Below are positions 35,117-44,046 of a stretch of 64,000 nt of DNA, in pieces. The stretch spans positions 496,001 to 560,000 of the forward strand of contig JAYQSP010000011.1 in assembly GCA_038146925.1 (NCBI GenBank). Reading direction: 5' to 3'. A model generated the notes under the pieces. The model did no database searches. It saw only the letters and a program-made list of their open reading frames with translations, and was not told the origin of the DNA. Positions within the stretch are counted from its first letter, which is position 1, and every line of letters starts with the position of its first letter. The stretch comes from UBA830 sp038146925 (lineage in GTDB: Bacteria > Pseudomonadota > Alphaproteobacteria > MPNO01 > UBA830). The translations under genes and the position numbers were made by a program.

Positions 35117-36213
35117 CCGAAAGGGTGGATTGCATCGTAATTGGCGCAGGTGTCGTAGGCTTGGCGGTTGCGCGCGCCGTGGCGCTTGCCGGTCGCGAGG
35201 TTGTCGTTCTGGAGAAGGCCGATACCATCGGTTCGGAAACCAGTTCGAGACACAGCGAAGTTATCCATGCCGGTATCTATTACCCGCAGGATAGCCTCAA
35301 AGCGAAATTCTGCGTGGCCGGAAAACGCGCGCTTTACGAGTTCTGCGACAGCCACGGCGTTTCCTACAATCCCTGCGGCAAGATCATTGTGGCAACCGAT
35401 GAAGAACAGTTGCCCGAACTGGAACGGCTGAAAACCAATGCAGCTGCGAATGGCGTCGCGGACCTGACCTGGATGACGCCTAGGGAAGTAACGGACATGG
35501 AACCCGCCGTATTTTGCGTCGGCGCGCTTTGGTCTCCATCGACCGGTATTCTGGACAGCCATTCCTACATGTTGTCACTTCAGGGCGATGCAGAAGAAGC
35601 AGGCGCGATGTTCGCGTTTCAGACGCCTGCGATTGGTGGCGAGGTGCTGAATAACGGCATCCGAATAGATTGTGGCGGCGATGCGCCCATGTCTCTGACG
35701 GCCGATCTTGTTGTCAATTCGGGGGGGCTTTGGGCGCAGTCGATTGCGTCGAGGATCAGTGGGGTCCCCGCCGACAGCGTGCCGCCGACATATTATTGCA
35801 AGGGGAACTATTACACCCTGTCAGGGAAACCGCCATTTTCTAGGCCGATATATCCTGTCCCTGAAAAGGCGGGGCTGGGCGTTCACGTGACTGTGGATCT
35901 CGGTGGGCAAGTCCGGTTCGGGCCGGATGTCGAGTGGATCGACGTAATCGATTACGACGTTGATCCAGGACGCGCCGACAAGTTTTACGATGCGGTCAGG
36001 AAGTACTATCCCGACCTCGCCGACGGCGCTATCCAGCCCGGCTATTCGGGTATCCGTCCCAAAATCCAGGCGCCGGGAGAGCCTGCCAGGGATTTTGTTG
36101 TTCAGGGGGCGGACGAGCACGGCATCGACGGTCTTATCAACCTCTACGGTATTGAATCACCGGGAATGACATCGTCGCTCGCAATCGCCGATCATGTCGC
36201 AAAGATGATTTAA
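35113..36213 (+). CDS. FAD-dependent oxidoreductase of the L-2-hydroxyglutarate oxidase (LhgO) family
   Basis: 366 residues of the DAO/GlpO fold. The N-terminus has the FAD motif IVIGAGVVGLAVARAVA followed by EVVVLEKADTIGSETSSRHS, then the LhgO-like EVIHAGIYYPQDSLKA. The C-terminal NLYGIESPGMTSSLAIADHV is the family end motif. It oxidises 2-hydroxy acids (L-2-hydroxyglutarate in known members) to 2-oxo acids, passing electrons to the quinone pool. If the DehI homologue makes a 2-hydroxy acid, this enzyme could be the next step (inference). Confidence 0.88.
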   Translation: MTERVDCIVIGAGVVGLAVARAVALAGREVVVLEKADTIGSETSSRHSEVIHAGIYYPQDSLKAKFCVAGKRALYEFCDSHGVSYNPCGKIIVATDEEQLPELERLKTNAAANGVADLTWMTPREVTDMEPAVFCVGALWSPSTGILDSHSYMLSLQGDAEEAGAMFAFQTPAIGGEVLNNGIRIDCGGDAPMSLTADLVVNSGGLWAQSIASRISGVPADSVPPTYYCKGNYYTLSGKPPFSRPIYPVPEKAGLGVHVTVDLGGQVRFGPDVEWIDVIDYDVDPGRADKFYDAVRKYYPDLADGAIQPGYSGIRPKIQAPGEPARDFVVQGADEHGIDGLINLYGIESPGMTSSLAIADHVAKMI

Positions 36214-36215
36214 AA

Positions 36216-36235
36216 CAAGAGGTTGCAACCTCTTG
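36216..36235. repeat. Perfect 20-bp palindrome upstream of the small heat-shock gene
   Basis: CAAGAGGTTGCAACCTCTTG is a perfect self-complementary 20-mer right after the LhgO stop. It may be an operator or the terminator stem of the upstream operon. Its last CTTG overlaps the putative heat-shock -35 box. Confidence 0.6.
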
Positions 36236-36260
36236 AAATCGGAATTCGCAGACCTACATA
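36232..36260 (+). promoter_or_regulatory. Candidate RpoH (sigma-32) promoter for hsp20
   Basis: CTTGAA at 36232-36237, a spacer of 16 bases, then CTACAT at 36254-36259. This resembles alphaproteobacterial RpoH promoters (CTTG-containing -35, CYTAT-like -10). It is about 100 bases upstream of the hsp20 start. The -10 match is only moderate. Confidence 0.45.
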
Positions 36261-36357
36261 CAACCTGTCCGACGCCCGCCAAGGGGTCGGGCTTCGATCC
36301 ACAGGGTCGGCCATATCGGCGGCCCGTTAACATGTTGCTCACAGGAGGATATGTGAT
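36261..36357 (+). promoter_or_regulatory. 5' leader with possible ROSE-type RNA thermometer
   Basis: The leader of the small heat-shock gene ends ATGTTGCTCACAGGAGGAT. A TTGCT just upstream of the AGGAGG ribosome site matches the UYGCU anti-Shine-Dalgarno core found in ROSE thermometers of alphaproteobacterial hsp20 genes. Upstream bases contain further complementary GC-rich segments (GTCGGGCTTCGATCC, GGTCGGCC). Folding was not computed. Confidence 0.4.
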
Positions 36358-36816
36358 ATGCGCACGTTTGATTTTTCCCCCCTCTATCGCTCGGCCGTCG
36401 GATTCGACCGCCTTATGAACGTACTCGATGCTGCCCAGAAGAACGGGCCCGCGGACAGCTACCCACCCTACAACATCGAAAAAACCGGTGAGGATTCTTA
36501 CCAGATCACGGTTGCCGTGGCGGGCTTCGGTCCGTCGGACCTCGATGTTGAGGTTCGCGATGGCCAGCTTGTGATCGTCGGCAAGGGCGCCGCTGAAGAG
36601 CAGGATAACCAGTTCCTGCATCGTGGCATTGCCCGCCGCGCGTTCGAGCGCCGGTTCCAGCTTGCGGATCACGTCGAAGTAAGGGCTGCCGACCTTGTCG
36701 ATGGCCTCCTCAAGGTAGACCTTGTCCGCGAAATTCCGGAAGCCATGAAGCCGCGGAAGATCGACATTCAGTCGGGCGGCAAGGTTATCGAGGATCAGTC
36801 GGCTAAGGCCGCCTGA
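36358..36816 (+). CDS. Small heat-shock protein, Hsp20/IbpA family
   Basis: 152 residues. The N-terminus MRTFDFSPLYRSAVGFDRL and the alpha-crystallin domain start PPYNIEKTGEDSYQITVAVA are typical of class A IbpA-like chaperones of alphaproteobacteria. It holds unfolded proteins during heat stress. The start is fixed by ACAGGAGGATATGTGAT before the ATG. It has its own heat-type promoter and leader and a strong terminator, so it is a single-gene unit. Confidence 0.93.
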   Translation: MRTFDFSPLYRSAVGFDRLMNVLDAAQKNGPADSYPPYNIEKTGEDSYQITVAVAGFGPSDLDVEVRDGQLVIVGKGAAEEQDNQFLHRGIARRAFERRFQLADHVEVRAADLVDGLLKVDLVREIPEAMKPRKIDIQSGGKVIEDQSAKAA

Positions 36817-36834
36817 CCTGGAACCTTCACAAGT

Positions 36835-36866
36835 AGCCGGGCCCTTTCGGGGGCCCGGCTGTTTGG
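36835..36866 (+). terminator. Rho-independent terminator after hsp20
   Basis: A perfect 10-bp stem AGCCGGGCCC / GGGCCCGGCT with a TTTCGG loop, followed by GTTTGGT. It lies 18 bases after the hsp20 stop. Confidence 0.75.
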
Positions 36867-37053
36867 TCAACAACCATCAAGGAGCCTGTCACCGTCTATA
36901 CTGAGGAACGCACTTGATCTGAAGACCGCTGTTGACGAAACGGGTCAGGGGCTTTATCCCCCCGCGGTTCTGTATGTAGAGCCGGCGCGAAAGCTGGCTT
37001 CGGGGAAAACCCGACCATCCCAGCAGCGGGATATCCGGGAGGTTTGCACGATC

Positions 37054-38007
37054 ATGAGCACGATGCTCGAAATTCAGGGCCTGACGAAACAGTTCGGCCA
37101 GTTTACTGCCGTCGATGATGTCAGTTTTTCCGTCGGCAGCGGAGAAGTGTTGGGGTTTCTTGGACCCAACGGCGCGGGAAAGTCCACGACCATGAAAATG
37201 GTTACCGGCTTCTTGTCGCCGACATCCGGCACCGCACTGGTTTGCGGCAAGGATGTTACGCGCGACCCTATCGCCGTGAAACGCCACATCGGTTATCTGC
37301 CGGAAGGCGCGCCACTTTACGAGGATATGACGCCCGCCGGTCTGTTGGCTTTTGCTGCGGACATTCGCCGTCTGTCGGGTGGCGAGCGACGCTCCGCAAT
37401 AGACAATGCGGTATCGAAGCTGCAACTGGATGAAGTCTACAATCAGCAGATTGGAACGCTGTCAAAGGGGTTCAAACGTCGCGTCGGTCTGGCGCAGGCA
37501 ATTCTGCACGATCCGGACGTGCTCATCCTGGACGAACCAACCGACGGACTCGATCCGAACCAGAAGCATCAGGTCCGCGAACTGATTGCGGAGATGTCCA
37601 GAGATAAAGCGATCGTGATTTCGACGCATCTTCTTGAAGAGGTCGATGCCGTGTGCAGTCGGGCGGTCGTTATCGCCCGCGGCAAGAAAGTGGCGGATGG
37701 CACGCCTGCGGATCTCGAGCGTCGATCCGGCTACTACAACTCGGTTTCAGTGCACCTCCATCCCGACCATGTCGACGGGCTGCGGGGCGCTCTGGAAGGT
37801 ATCGACGACGTAGCGGGAGTCGAAGTCGGTCATGGGAACGGCGTACTGACTCAGGTCACCGTCATGTCGCGCGATGGCGCCTCGATCGTGGAGACCGTCA
37901 ACGCCCGAATCCGCGAGAAAAGCATTTTGGTCGAACAGCTTTACGTCGAGCGCGGTCGCCTGGACGATGTCTTCCGGCAGATTACAAGTGACGGAGGTGG
38001 GCGATGA
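37054..38007 (+). CDS. ABC transporter ATP-binding protein (GldA-type)
   Basis: 317 residues. The Walker A motif is GPNGAGKST (residues 37-45), the signature region is LSKGFKRRVGLAQA, and the Walker B motif is VLILDEPTDGLDPNQ. A C-terminal extension of about 90 residues follows the ATPase core, as in GldA/NosF-type exporters. It overlaps the permease gene by ATGA. Together with the next three genes it forms a complete Gld-type exporter unit. Confidence 0.93.
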   Translation: MSTMLEIQGLTKQFGQFTAVDDVSFSVGSGEVLGFLGPNGAGKSTTMKMVTGFLSPTSGTALVCGKDVTRDPIAVKRHIGYLPEGAPLYEDMTPAGLLAFAADIRRLSGGERRSAIDNAVSKLQLDEVYNQQIGTLSKGFKRRVGLAQAILHDPDVLILDEPTDGLDPNQKHQVRELIAEMSRDKAIVISTHLLEEVDAVCSRAVVIARGKKVADGTPADLERRSGYYNSVSVHLHPDHVDGLRGALEGIDDVAGVEVGHGNGVLTQVTVMSRDGASIVETVNARIREKSILVEQLYVERGRLDDVFRQITSDGGGR

Positions 38008-38738
38008 GCACCACATTCGCGATTTCCCGCAGGGAACTGAGCGCCTATTTTTCGACCCCTCTGGCCTATGTGTTCATCGTCATTTTTCTGGCGCTTGCCG
38101 GTGCGACGACATTCTATTTCGGCGGATTTTTTCAGCGTGGCCAGGCAGATCTCGCGGCTTTCTTTTCGTTTCATCCGTGGTTGTATCTTTTTCTGATCCC
38201 CGCTGTCGGCATGCGTCTCTGGGCTGAGGAACGCAAGTCTGGCACGATCGAACTGCTGATGACTTTGCCGGTTTCCACCACCGAAGCGGTGCTGGGGAAA
38301 TTTATCGCAGCCTGGCTTTTCACAGGCATCGCGTTGCTTTTGACCTTCCCGATCTGGATCACCGTGAATTACCTGGGTTCGCCTGACAACGGTGTGATAT
38401 TCGCGGGATATGTCGGCAGCTTTCTGATGGCTGGCGCGTTTCTTGCGATCGGCAGTTTTGTCTCTGCTCTGACACGTAATCAGGTCATCGCTTTCGTGAT
38501 ATCGGCGGCGGCATGCTTCTTCTTCATGATGAGCGGTCTGGAACCCGTGCAGTCGGCCTTCCGCGGGTGGGCAAGCGCGTTCGTTGTCGATCTCGTGGCA
38601 TCGCTTAGTTTCCTGACCCATTTCGATGCGATCACCAAAGGTGTGTTCGATCTCAGGGACTTTATCTATCTCTCGTCCGTCATCGGCGTTTTTTTGTTCG
38701 CAAACGTCGTCGTTGTCGATCTCAAGAAGGGGTCGTGA
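38004..38738 (+). CDS. ABC transporter permease (GldF-type, ABC-2 family)
   Basis: 244 residues with six membrane spans. The start TTFAISRRELSAYFSTPLAYV and the LWAEERKSGTIELLMTLPVS loop are the usual ABC-2 permease features. Partner of the ATPase at 37054, with which it is translationally coupled. Confidence 0.92.
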   Translation: MSTTFAISRRELSAYFSTPLAYVFIVIFLALAGATTFYFGGFFQRGQADLAAFFSFHPWLYLFLIPAVGMRLWAEERKSGTIELLMTLPVSTTEAVLGKFIAAWLFTGIALLLTFPIWITVNYLGSPDNGVIFAGYVGSFLMAGAFLAIGSFVSALTRNQVIAFVISAAACFFFMMSGLEPVQSAFRGWASAFVVDLVASLSFLTHFDAITKGVFDLRDFIYLSSVIGVFLFANVVVVDLKKGS

Positions 38739-38747
38739 GGATTCGTC

Positions 38748-40673
38748 ATGACAGATAATTCGAATAAATCCCCTATCAAAGACAGCAGGATCCTGGGCAT
38801 CGCCTCGCTGGCGTTGGCCGTGGTCCTGTTCCTGTCAATCAATGTGTTCTCCGAAACGGCGATCAAGGGCGTTCAGTTCGACCTGACGGAAAAGTCTCTC
38901 TACACGTTGTCGGACGGAACCAAGGAAACGCTCGCCGCCGTGAAGGAGCCCATCACGCTCCGTTTTTTCTCGACCCGGCAACTCACAGAGACGACTCCGG
39001 GTCTTACCGCCTACGGAGAACGGGTGAAGGAACTGCTGGAACGTTATGTCGCCCTGTCCAACAACGTGGTCAAACTGGAACTTATCGATCCGGAGCCGTT
39101 TTCGCCGGAAGAAGACCGGGCAGTCGGTTTCGGGCTAAGCGGCGTTCCGATCTCCGAAGCGGGCGATCTCGGCTATTTCGGGATCGCAGCGACCAACACG
39201 ACCGACGATACGGATGTTATCCCGTTCCTGACTCCTCAGCGTGAACAGTTTCTTGAATACGACCTGACCCGGATGATCAACAATCTGGCGAATCCGAAGA
39301 AAAAGGTCATCGCGCTGGTGTCCGGCATTCCGGTCGATTCCGACCCGCTCAAGAAATACAAAGCCTGGGCGCTGATCGATCAGCTGAGGCAGTTCTTCGA
39401 GGTTCGTCCCCAGGGTTTGACTCCCAAGATCACCGATGACGTCGACTTGCTGATGATCGTCCATCCCTTCGGGCTGAGCGACGAATCGAAATATGCGATA
39501 GACCAGTATGTCCTGCGAGGCGGAAAAGCGATGGTCTTCGTCGACCCCCATGCCGAAGAGGGCGCGCGCAGCAACCAGGCGCTTCGCCTGCCGGCAGGGC
39601 TCGGCTCTCACATGCCGGAGTTATTCAAGGCGTGGGGGATCAAATTCGATCGGGACAAGGTACTCGGCGATCTCAAGGCCGGGCAGCGCGTTCAGGCCGG
39701 AGTCGATTCCTTCGGCCGGCCGATAATTACCCGGTATGTGGCGTGGACAAGCTATGGTCCCGACAACATTAATTCAGAAGATGTGACGACAGCCCAGTTG
39801 CGGCTGGTCAATTTCGGGACGCCCGGTTTCATTGAAATCGAAGAAGGGGCGACCACCAAGGTTGAACCCTTGATTACGTCTACGGAAGCATCAGGGCCTT
39901 TCGATGCGGAGAGCGTGCGCCGCAACCCGCAACCGGCAGAGATCCTTAAGGAATTCAAGCCGCAGAATAAGACTTACCTGCTCGCCGCCAGGATCAGCGG
40001 CAACGTCAAGACGGCGTTTCCCGATGGCCCGCCAAAGGGCGACGAAAAGAAAGATCGGGAGAAAGAAAAGGAAGCGGTTCAGGCCAAGCCACATCTCGCC
40101 GAATCCCAACAGCCGATCAATCTGATCGTCGTTGCAGACACTGATTTTATGGCAGATCTCTTCTGGGTGCAGACGCAGGATCTGTTCGGACAACAGGTTA
40201 TCGTGCCTACCGCGAATAATGCCGATTTCATCGTGAACGCCGCCGATAATCTTTCCGGGACGAGTTCGCTCATCAATCTCCGCAGTAGAGGGTTGTCGGC
40301 ACGGCCATTCGAACTGGTTCAGGACATTCAGAATGAAGCCGAAGACAAGTACCGCGCGAAAGAACGCAGCCTGGTCAGGGAACTCGGAGACGTCGAGAAG
40401 AAGATGCAGGAACTGCAGACACGCGAACGCGCAAAGGGTGCGGCCGTTCTGTCGCCTGAACAGCAGGCCGAGATCACTAAATTTCGTGCACGTGTTCTCG
40501 AAATTCGGCGAGAGCTGCGTCAGGTTCAACTGAACCTTCGACGCGATATCGAGGATCTTGATTCAAAACTGAAGGTCATCAATATCGCGGCCATGCCCGT
40601 AGCGGTCGCCATTGTTGCGTTGCTCGTGGCGCTGGTGCGCCGCAACCGGAAACGCGGCCGGGCAGCGGCCTGA
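38748..40673 (+). CDS. GldG-family ABC exporter accessory protein
   Basis: 641 residues. There is one N-terminal membrane span (LGIASLALAVVLFLSINVF), a large periplasmic domain of the GldG/IFT52-like type (for example IALVSGIPVD and KAMVFVDPHAEEGARS), a coiled-coil stretch near residues 530-610 and a C-terminal span (MPVAVAIVALLVALVRRN). It lies 9 bases after the permease. In gliding Bacteroidetes GldG works with GldA and GldF; in Proteobacteria the complex has no known substrate. Confidence 0.9.
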   Translation: MTDNSNKSPIKDSRILGIASLALAVVLFLSINVFSETAIKGVQFDLTEKSLYTLSDGTKETLAAVKEPITLRFFSTRQLTETTPGLTAYGERVKELLERYVALSNNVVKLELIDPEPFSPEEDRAVGFGLSGVPISEAGDLGYFGIAATNTTDDTDVIPFLTPQREQFLEYDLTRMINNLANPKKKVIALVSGIPVDSDPLKKYKAWALIDQLRQFFEVRPQGLTPKITDDVDLLMIVHPFGLSDESKYAIDQYVLRGGKAMVFVDPHAEEGARSNQALRLPAGLGSHMPELFKAWGIKFDRDKVLGDLKAGQRVQAGVDSFGRPIITRYVAWTSYGPDNINSEDVTTAQLRLVNFGTPGFIEIEEGATTKVEPLITSTEASGPFDAESVRRNPQPAEILKEFKPQNKTYLLAARISGNVKTAFPDGPPKGDEKKDREKEKEAVQAKPHLAESQQPINLIVVADTDFMADLFWVQTQDLFGQQVIVPTANNADFIVNAADNLSGTSSLINLRSRGLSARPFELVQDIQNEAEDKYRAKERSLVRELGDVEKKMQELQTRERAKGAAVLSPEQQAEITKFRARVLEIRRELRQVQLNLRRDIEDLDSKLKVINIAAMPVAVAIVALLVALVRRNRKRGRAAA

Positions 40674-40693
40674 AAAATAGGGGAGATCGATAG

Positions 40694-41755
40694 ATGAAAC
40701 CCAAGACCTTTTATGCCTTTGCCGGCATTACGGCCGCTGCGGTCGTAGCCGCTGCCATCGCGGTATCCAAACAGTCCGACACCATCTCCCTGACCGAGGG
40801 TACGGAGCCTGTATTCCCGAAACTCGCGAACGCCGTCAATGATGTTGCGAAAATCGAGATCAAGAATGCCAAAGCTTCGTTCTCCATTACCCGGGACGGC
40901 GATAATTGGGGCATGGACCAGAAACAAGGTTACCGCGTCGAGTTTGAAAAAGTGAAATCGGCAATCGTGAATCTTTCTCAGTTCAAACTGATCGAGAAGA
41001 AAACCAGCGATCCAGACCGTTACGGGCGTCTCGAAGTGGATAACCCGATCAGTCCAGAATCAAAGGGACGCCAAATCACTCTTAAGGATGCCGAGGGTAA
41101 TCTTCTGGCCGCTGCGGTGATCGGTAAACTAAATCCGAACCTGTTCGGCTCAGGAGGAGCAGGCACATATATTCGTCGTGAGAGCGACAAGGCAAGCTGG
41201 CTGGCTCGTGGTCAGGTCGAACTGGGCGAAGAGCCGAACAACTGGATGGTCCGTCAGATCGTGAACTATGGTCAGGAAAAAATTAAGCGAACAGTCATCA
41301 TCCATCCAAATGGCAAGAAATTTGCCATCTCCAAGACATCGGAAAAGGACAAAAACTTTGTCCTGGAGAATATTCCTCGGGGCATGAGGATGAAAAATCC
41401 GGATGAAGCCAATCCTCTTGGTGGCGTGATGTGGCGCATGATGTTCGACGACGTCAAAAAAGCCAACAATCAGGAATGGCCGAAAAAACCGTGGGTCGCA
41501 TACTACACTGCCTGGGATGGTTTTGCCGTGAAGATCGAAACGGCAAAAATCGGCGAAGACTACTGGGGCAGATTCTCGGCGACAATCGACGAGACTGTAA
41601 CCGACGTGGCTAAAAGAACAGCGGCGGAGAAAACAGTTGACGAAATCAACGAACGTACGGCGGGCTGGTCCTACATGCTGACAGCGGGCGACTCCGAGAA
41701 ACTGACTTTCGGGATCGAAGAATATCTGGCCAAATCCGAGAGGGAAGGCACTTAA
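40694..41755 (+). CDS. DUF4340 domain protein, partner of the Gld-type ABC exporter
   Basis: 353 residues. An N-terminal hydrophobic anchor (YAFAGITAAAVVAAAIAV) precedes a periplasmic DUF4340 region containing FSITRDGDNWGM, a lysine-rich segment and PWVAYYTAWDGFAVKIE. DUF4340 genes commonly follow GldG-like genes. A GGGGAG ribosome site lies 8 bases before the ATG. It is the last gene of the four-gene unit. Confidence 0.88.
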   Translation: MKPKTFYAFAGITAAAVVAAAIAVSKQSDTISLTEGTEPVFPKLANAVNDVAKIEIKNAKASFSITRDGDNWGMDQKQGYRVEFEKVKSAIVNLSQFKLIEKKTSDPDRYGRLEVDNPISPESKGRQITLKDAEGNLLAAAVIGKLNPNLFGSGGAGTYIRRESDKASWLARGQVELGEEPNNWMVRQIVNYGQEKIKRTVIIHPNGKKFAISKTSEKDKNFVLENIPRGMRMKNPDEANPLGGVMWRMMFDDVKKANNQEWPKKPWVAYYTAWDGFAVKIETAKIGEDYWGRFSATIDETVTDVAKRTAAEKTVDEINERTAGWSYMLTAGDSEKLTFGIEEYLAKSEREGT

Positions 41756-42092
41756 TTCCTCTTGCTGCGGATGCCTTGGCTAACCTGCCGATGAGATTTA
41801 ACAGAACGCTGTGATCCGGTTTGACATTTTGCAGGGGCACTGTGTGGCCTGCCAATGACAACCGCCGCAGAAGTTTTTCGACCCGCAAGGAGCAAGCGGT
41901 GTTGAGATACTCGATTGCACCGAAATTCAACACCACCGCCTCAGACCCGGTTGTCTCCATGCTTTACGCGACGGCGGCGATTTGGACGACGTCGTCAAGA
42001 GAACAGTCGCCCGACAGATGAACTTTGGTCACGTCTCGGGATTTTTTAGTAGTGATCCAGTTAGTTGTGCCGGCATAAAGTTGATATTTCAA
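41646..42092 (-). pseudogene. STAS-domain (anti-sigma-factor antagonist-like) gene with in-frame TAA
   Basis: Reading the minus strand from a TTG at 42092 gives KYQLYAGTTNW then DVTKVHLSGDCSLDDVVQI AAVA. A TAA follows at 41964-41966. The same frame continues with METTGSEAVVLNFGAIEYLN, then SLRVEKLLRRLSLAGH and VPLQNVKPDHSVLLNLIG. Together these form a typical STAS domain (beta strand - DFS-like motif - helix) of about 100 residues, cut by one stop codon. The 3' end runs into the DUF4340 gene. Probably a decayed gene. Confidence 0.5.
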
Positions 42093-42229
42093 GGATCGGC
42101 GCGTGCGAAATTCTCCTAAAATTTTCAATGGTTGGAATTCGAGCGCCGTACGGGCAGACGCTAAGTCAGCAGGCATTTGACCCGCTGCGGACCCGCGGCC
42201 ATGCTGCCGAGCGAACAGGGAGGAAACGA

Positions 42230-43288
42230 ATGGGCGTATTGCTGCTGAAACCAAGCGATTTGCAGGGTCTAGTCTCCATGAAGGATGCGATCGATGCCGT
42301 TGAACAGGGTTACCGGGAATCGACGGAGTTTCCCGTAATCAACGGCCCCAGACGACGCGTACATTCACCGGCCGGCGTGAGAGTGTCCAATTTTCCAGGC
42401 GGTGTTCATCAGCTGGGCGTGATGGGCGCGCAGGTAAGGGCGGAACTGGTTGTCCAGGAGGGCCCCAATCAGCGATATGAGCATCGCGAACGGCCCGTCC
42501 ATGTTTTGCATGATTCCACGACGGGTCGCCTGCTGGCGATCCTTTTCGGCGAGATCGACGAAAAGACGATCGGCCCGTCCAGCTTGATGGCGTTCAGGAC
42601 GGCTGCAACCAGCGGAATTGGTTTTCGCCACCTTGTCCGGAAGGACGCATCGACGGTCGGGCTGTTCGGGTCCGGCGGACAGGCCGCCAATCAGCTTCTT
42701 GCTCTTAAAACGGAACGACCATCGATCGCGCATGTAAAGGTGTTCAGTCGAAGTCCGCAGAATCGAGAAGCGTTTGCCGATACATATGCCGAAAAATTCG
42801 GCGTCGAGATCGAGCCCGTGGATACCCCCGAACCTCTGCTGGACGACGTGGATGTCGTGATTTGTGCGACCAACACCAACGTCGAACTGTTCGATGGCAA
42901 CCGGCTGGTTCCGGGTCAGCACGTCACCGGGATAATCGGTGGCAACAAGCAACTGGTTCAGGGTGGGTTTTTGAAGAAAGCCCGACGGGAAATCGACGAT
43001 AACACGGCCGCGCGGGCTGACATCATTGTCACGAATCTCCGCGAATCGATGATCTCCGAGGAACAGGGAGATCTGTTTGGTCCGATGCAGGCTGGAATCA
43101 TCGATCTGGAGGACGTGTTCGAACTTGGCGATTTCGCGACCGGGAAACATCCCGGGCGTACGTCGGACGACCAGATCACCTATCACAAAAACAATAACGG
43201 TACAGGCTCTTCCGAAATGGCGATGGCCATGACGGCTTATCGCCGCGCAGTTGAAGAGGGTCGGGGCACCGAGATCGATCTGGACTGA
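42230..43288 (+). CDS. Ornithine cyclodeaminase / mu-crystallin family protein
   Basis: 352 residues. The Rossmann motif is VGLFGSGGQAANQLLAL. Substrate-side features include MAFRTAATSGIGFRHL and ICATNTNVELFDG. The family uses NAD(P) to convert amino or imino acids (cyclodeaminase, ketimine reductase, alanine dehydrogenase). The ATG at 42230 follows AGGGAGGAAACGA. The next gene, a TauE/SafE exporter, starts 2 bases after the stop, so they are likely co-expressed. Confidence 0.87.
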   Translation: MGVLLLKPSDLQGLVSMKDAIDAVEQGYRESTEFPVINGPRRRVHSPAGVRVSNFPGGVHQLGVMGAQVRAELVVQEGPNQRYEHRERPVHVLHDSTTGRLLAILFGEIDEKTIGPSSLMAFRTAATSGIGFRHLVRKDASTVGLFGSGGQAANQLLALKTERPSIAHVKVFSRSPQNREAFADTYAEKFGVEIEPVDTPEPLLDDVDVVICATNTNVELFDGNRLVPGQHVTGIIGGNKQLVQGGFLKKARREIDDNTAARADIIVTNLRESMISEEQGDLFGPMQAGIIDLEDVFELGDFATGKHPGRTSDDQITYHKNNNGTGSSEMAMAMTAYRRAVEEGRGTEIDLD

Positions 43289-43290
43289 CC

Positions 43291-44040
43291 GTGGAGTGGC
43301 TTCAGGCGAATTACGAACTGACCGCATTCGATACGATCCTCGTCGCCGCTACGGCCTTTGTTGCCGGGCTGATGCGAGGATTCTCGGGGTTTGGTGCGGC
43401 TCTGACGATCGCGCCGGTATTGGCGGTCGCCGTCGGACCCCGCGCCGCGATTCCGGCGATTCTCTTTCTAATGCTGGCGACCAGCGCGCAGCTCGCGCCG
43501 CGTGCAATTCGTGATGTTAACTGGCCGACTGTCGTGCCGCTATCGGTTGGCGGGGCGATCGGCATTCTCATCGGCGCATGGATGTTGATCGTCGTCGATC
43601 AGGAACTCGTAAAAAAATCGATCTCGGTGACTGTCATCTTTTTCGCGATCGTAATGCTGACCGGTTGGCGATACCGAGGCAGCGTCGGACCGCTCATGAG
43701 CGGATTTGCCGGATGGCTGGGTGGCCTGATATCGGGCGTAGCTGCAGCTGGCGGGCCTGCAGTCATCATCTTCCTGCTCGCAGGCCCGGAAAGCGCCGCC
43801 CGCAACCGGGCTGCAATAATTTTGTACTTCATCTTCACCCAGGCGGTGGCCTTGGTTGTGTATTGGTTCGGAGGTCTGATTACCCTGAAAACCTTTTGGG
43901 TCGCACTTCCCATGTTGCCTACCATCATGCTGGGTACCTGGATCGGCGAGAAGATGTTCGGAAAGGCATCCGATGAGTTGTACCGGCGCATCGCCCTGAT
44001 CTTTCTGCTCGCGATCGGTCTTTCGACCTTCTTTGCCTGA
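43291..44040 (+). CDS. TauE/SafE family exporter, copy 1
   Basis: 249 residues with about eight membrane spans. It carries the family start motif FVAGLMRGFSGFGAALTIAPVLA and a second-half GGLISGVAAAGGPAVIIFLLAG. The family exports sulfite or organic anions such as sulfoacetate. It starts with GTG at 43291 and is the first of three tandem paralogues. Spacing to copy 2 is 6 bases. Confidence 0.9.
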   Translation: MEWLQANYELTAFDTILVAATAFVAGLMRGFSGFGAALTIAPVLAVAVGPRAAIPAILFLMLATSAQLAPRAIRDVNWPTVVPLSVGGAIGILIGAWMLIVVDQELVKKSISVTVIFFAIVMLTGWRYRGSVGPLMSGFAGWLGGLISGVAAAGGPAVIIFLLAGPESAARNRAAIILYFIFTQAVALVVYWFGGLITLKTFWVALPMLPTIMLGTWIGEKMFGKASDELYRRIALIFLLAIGLSTFFA

Positions 44041-44046
44041 TCGTCC

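Noticed and set aside
25303..41966. Possible stop-codon recoding, because two frames contain in-frame TAA
   Set aside because: TAA is used as the ordinary stop of intact genes in the window (for example at 8107-8109 and 36211-36213), so simple gene decay is the better explanation.
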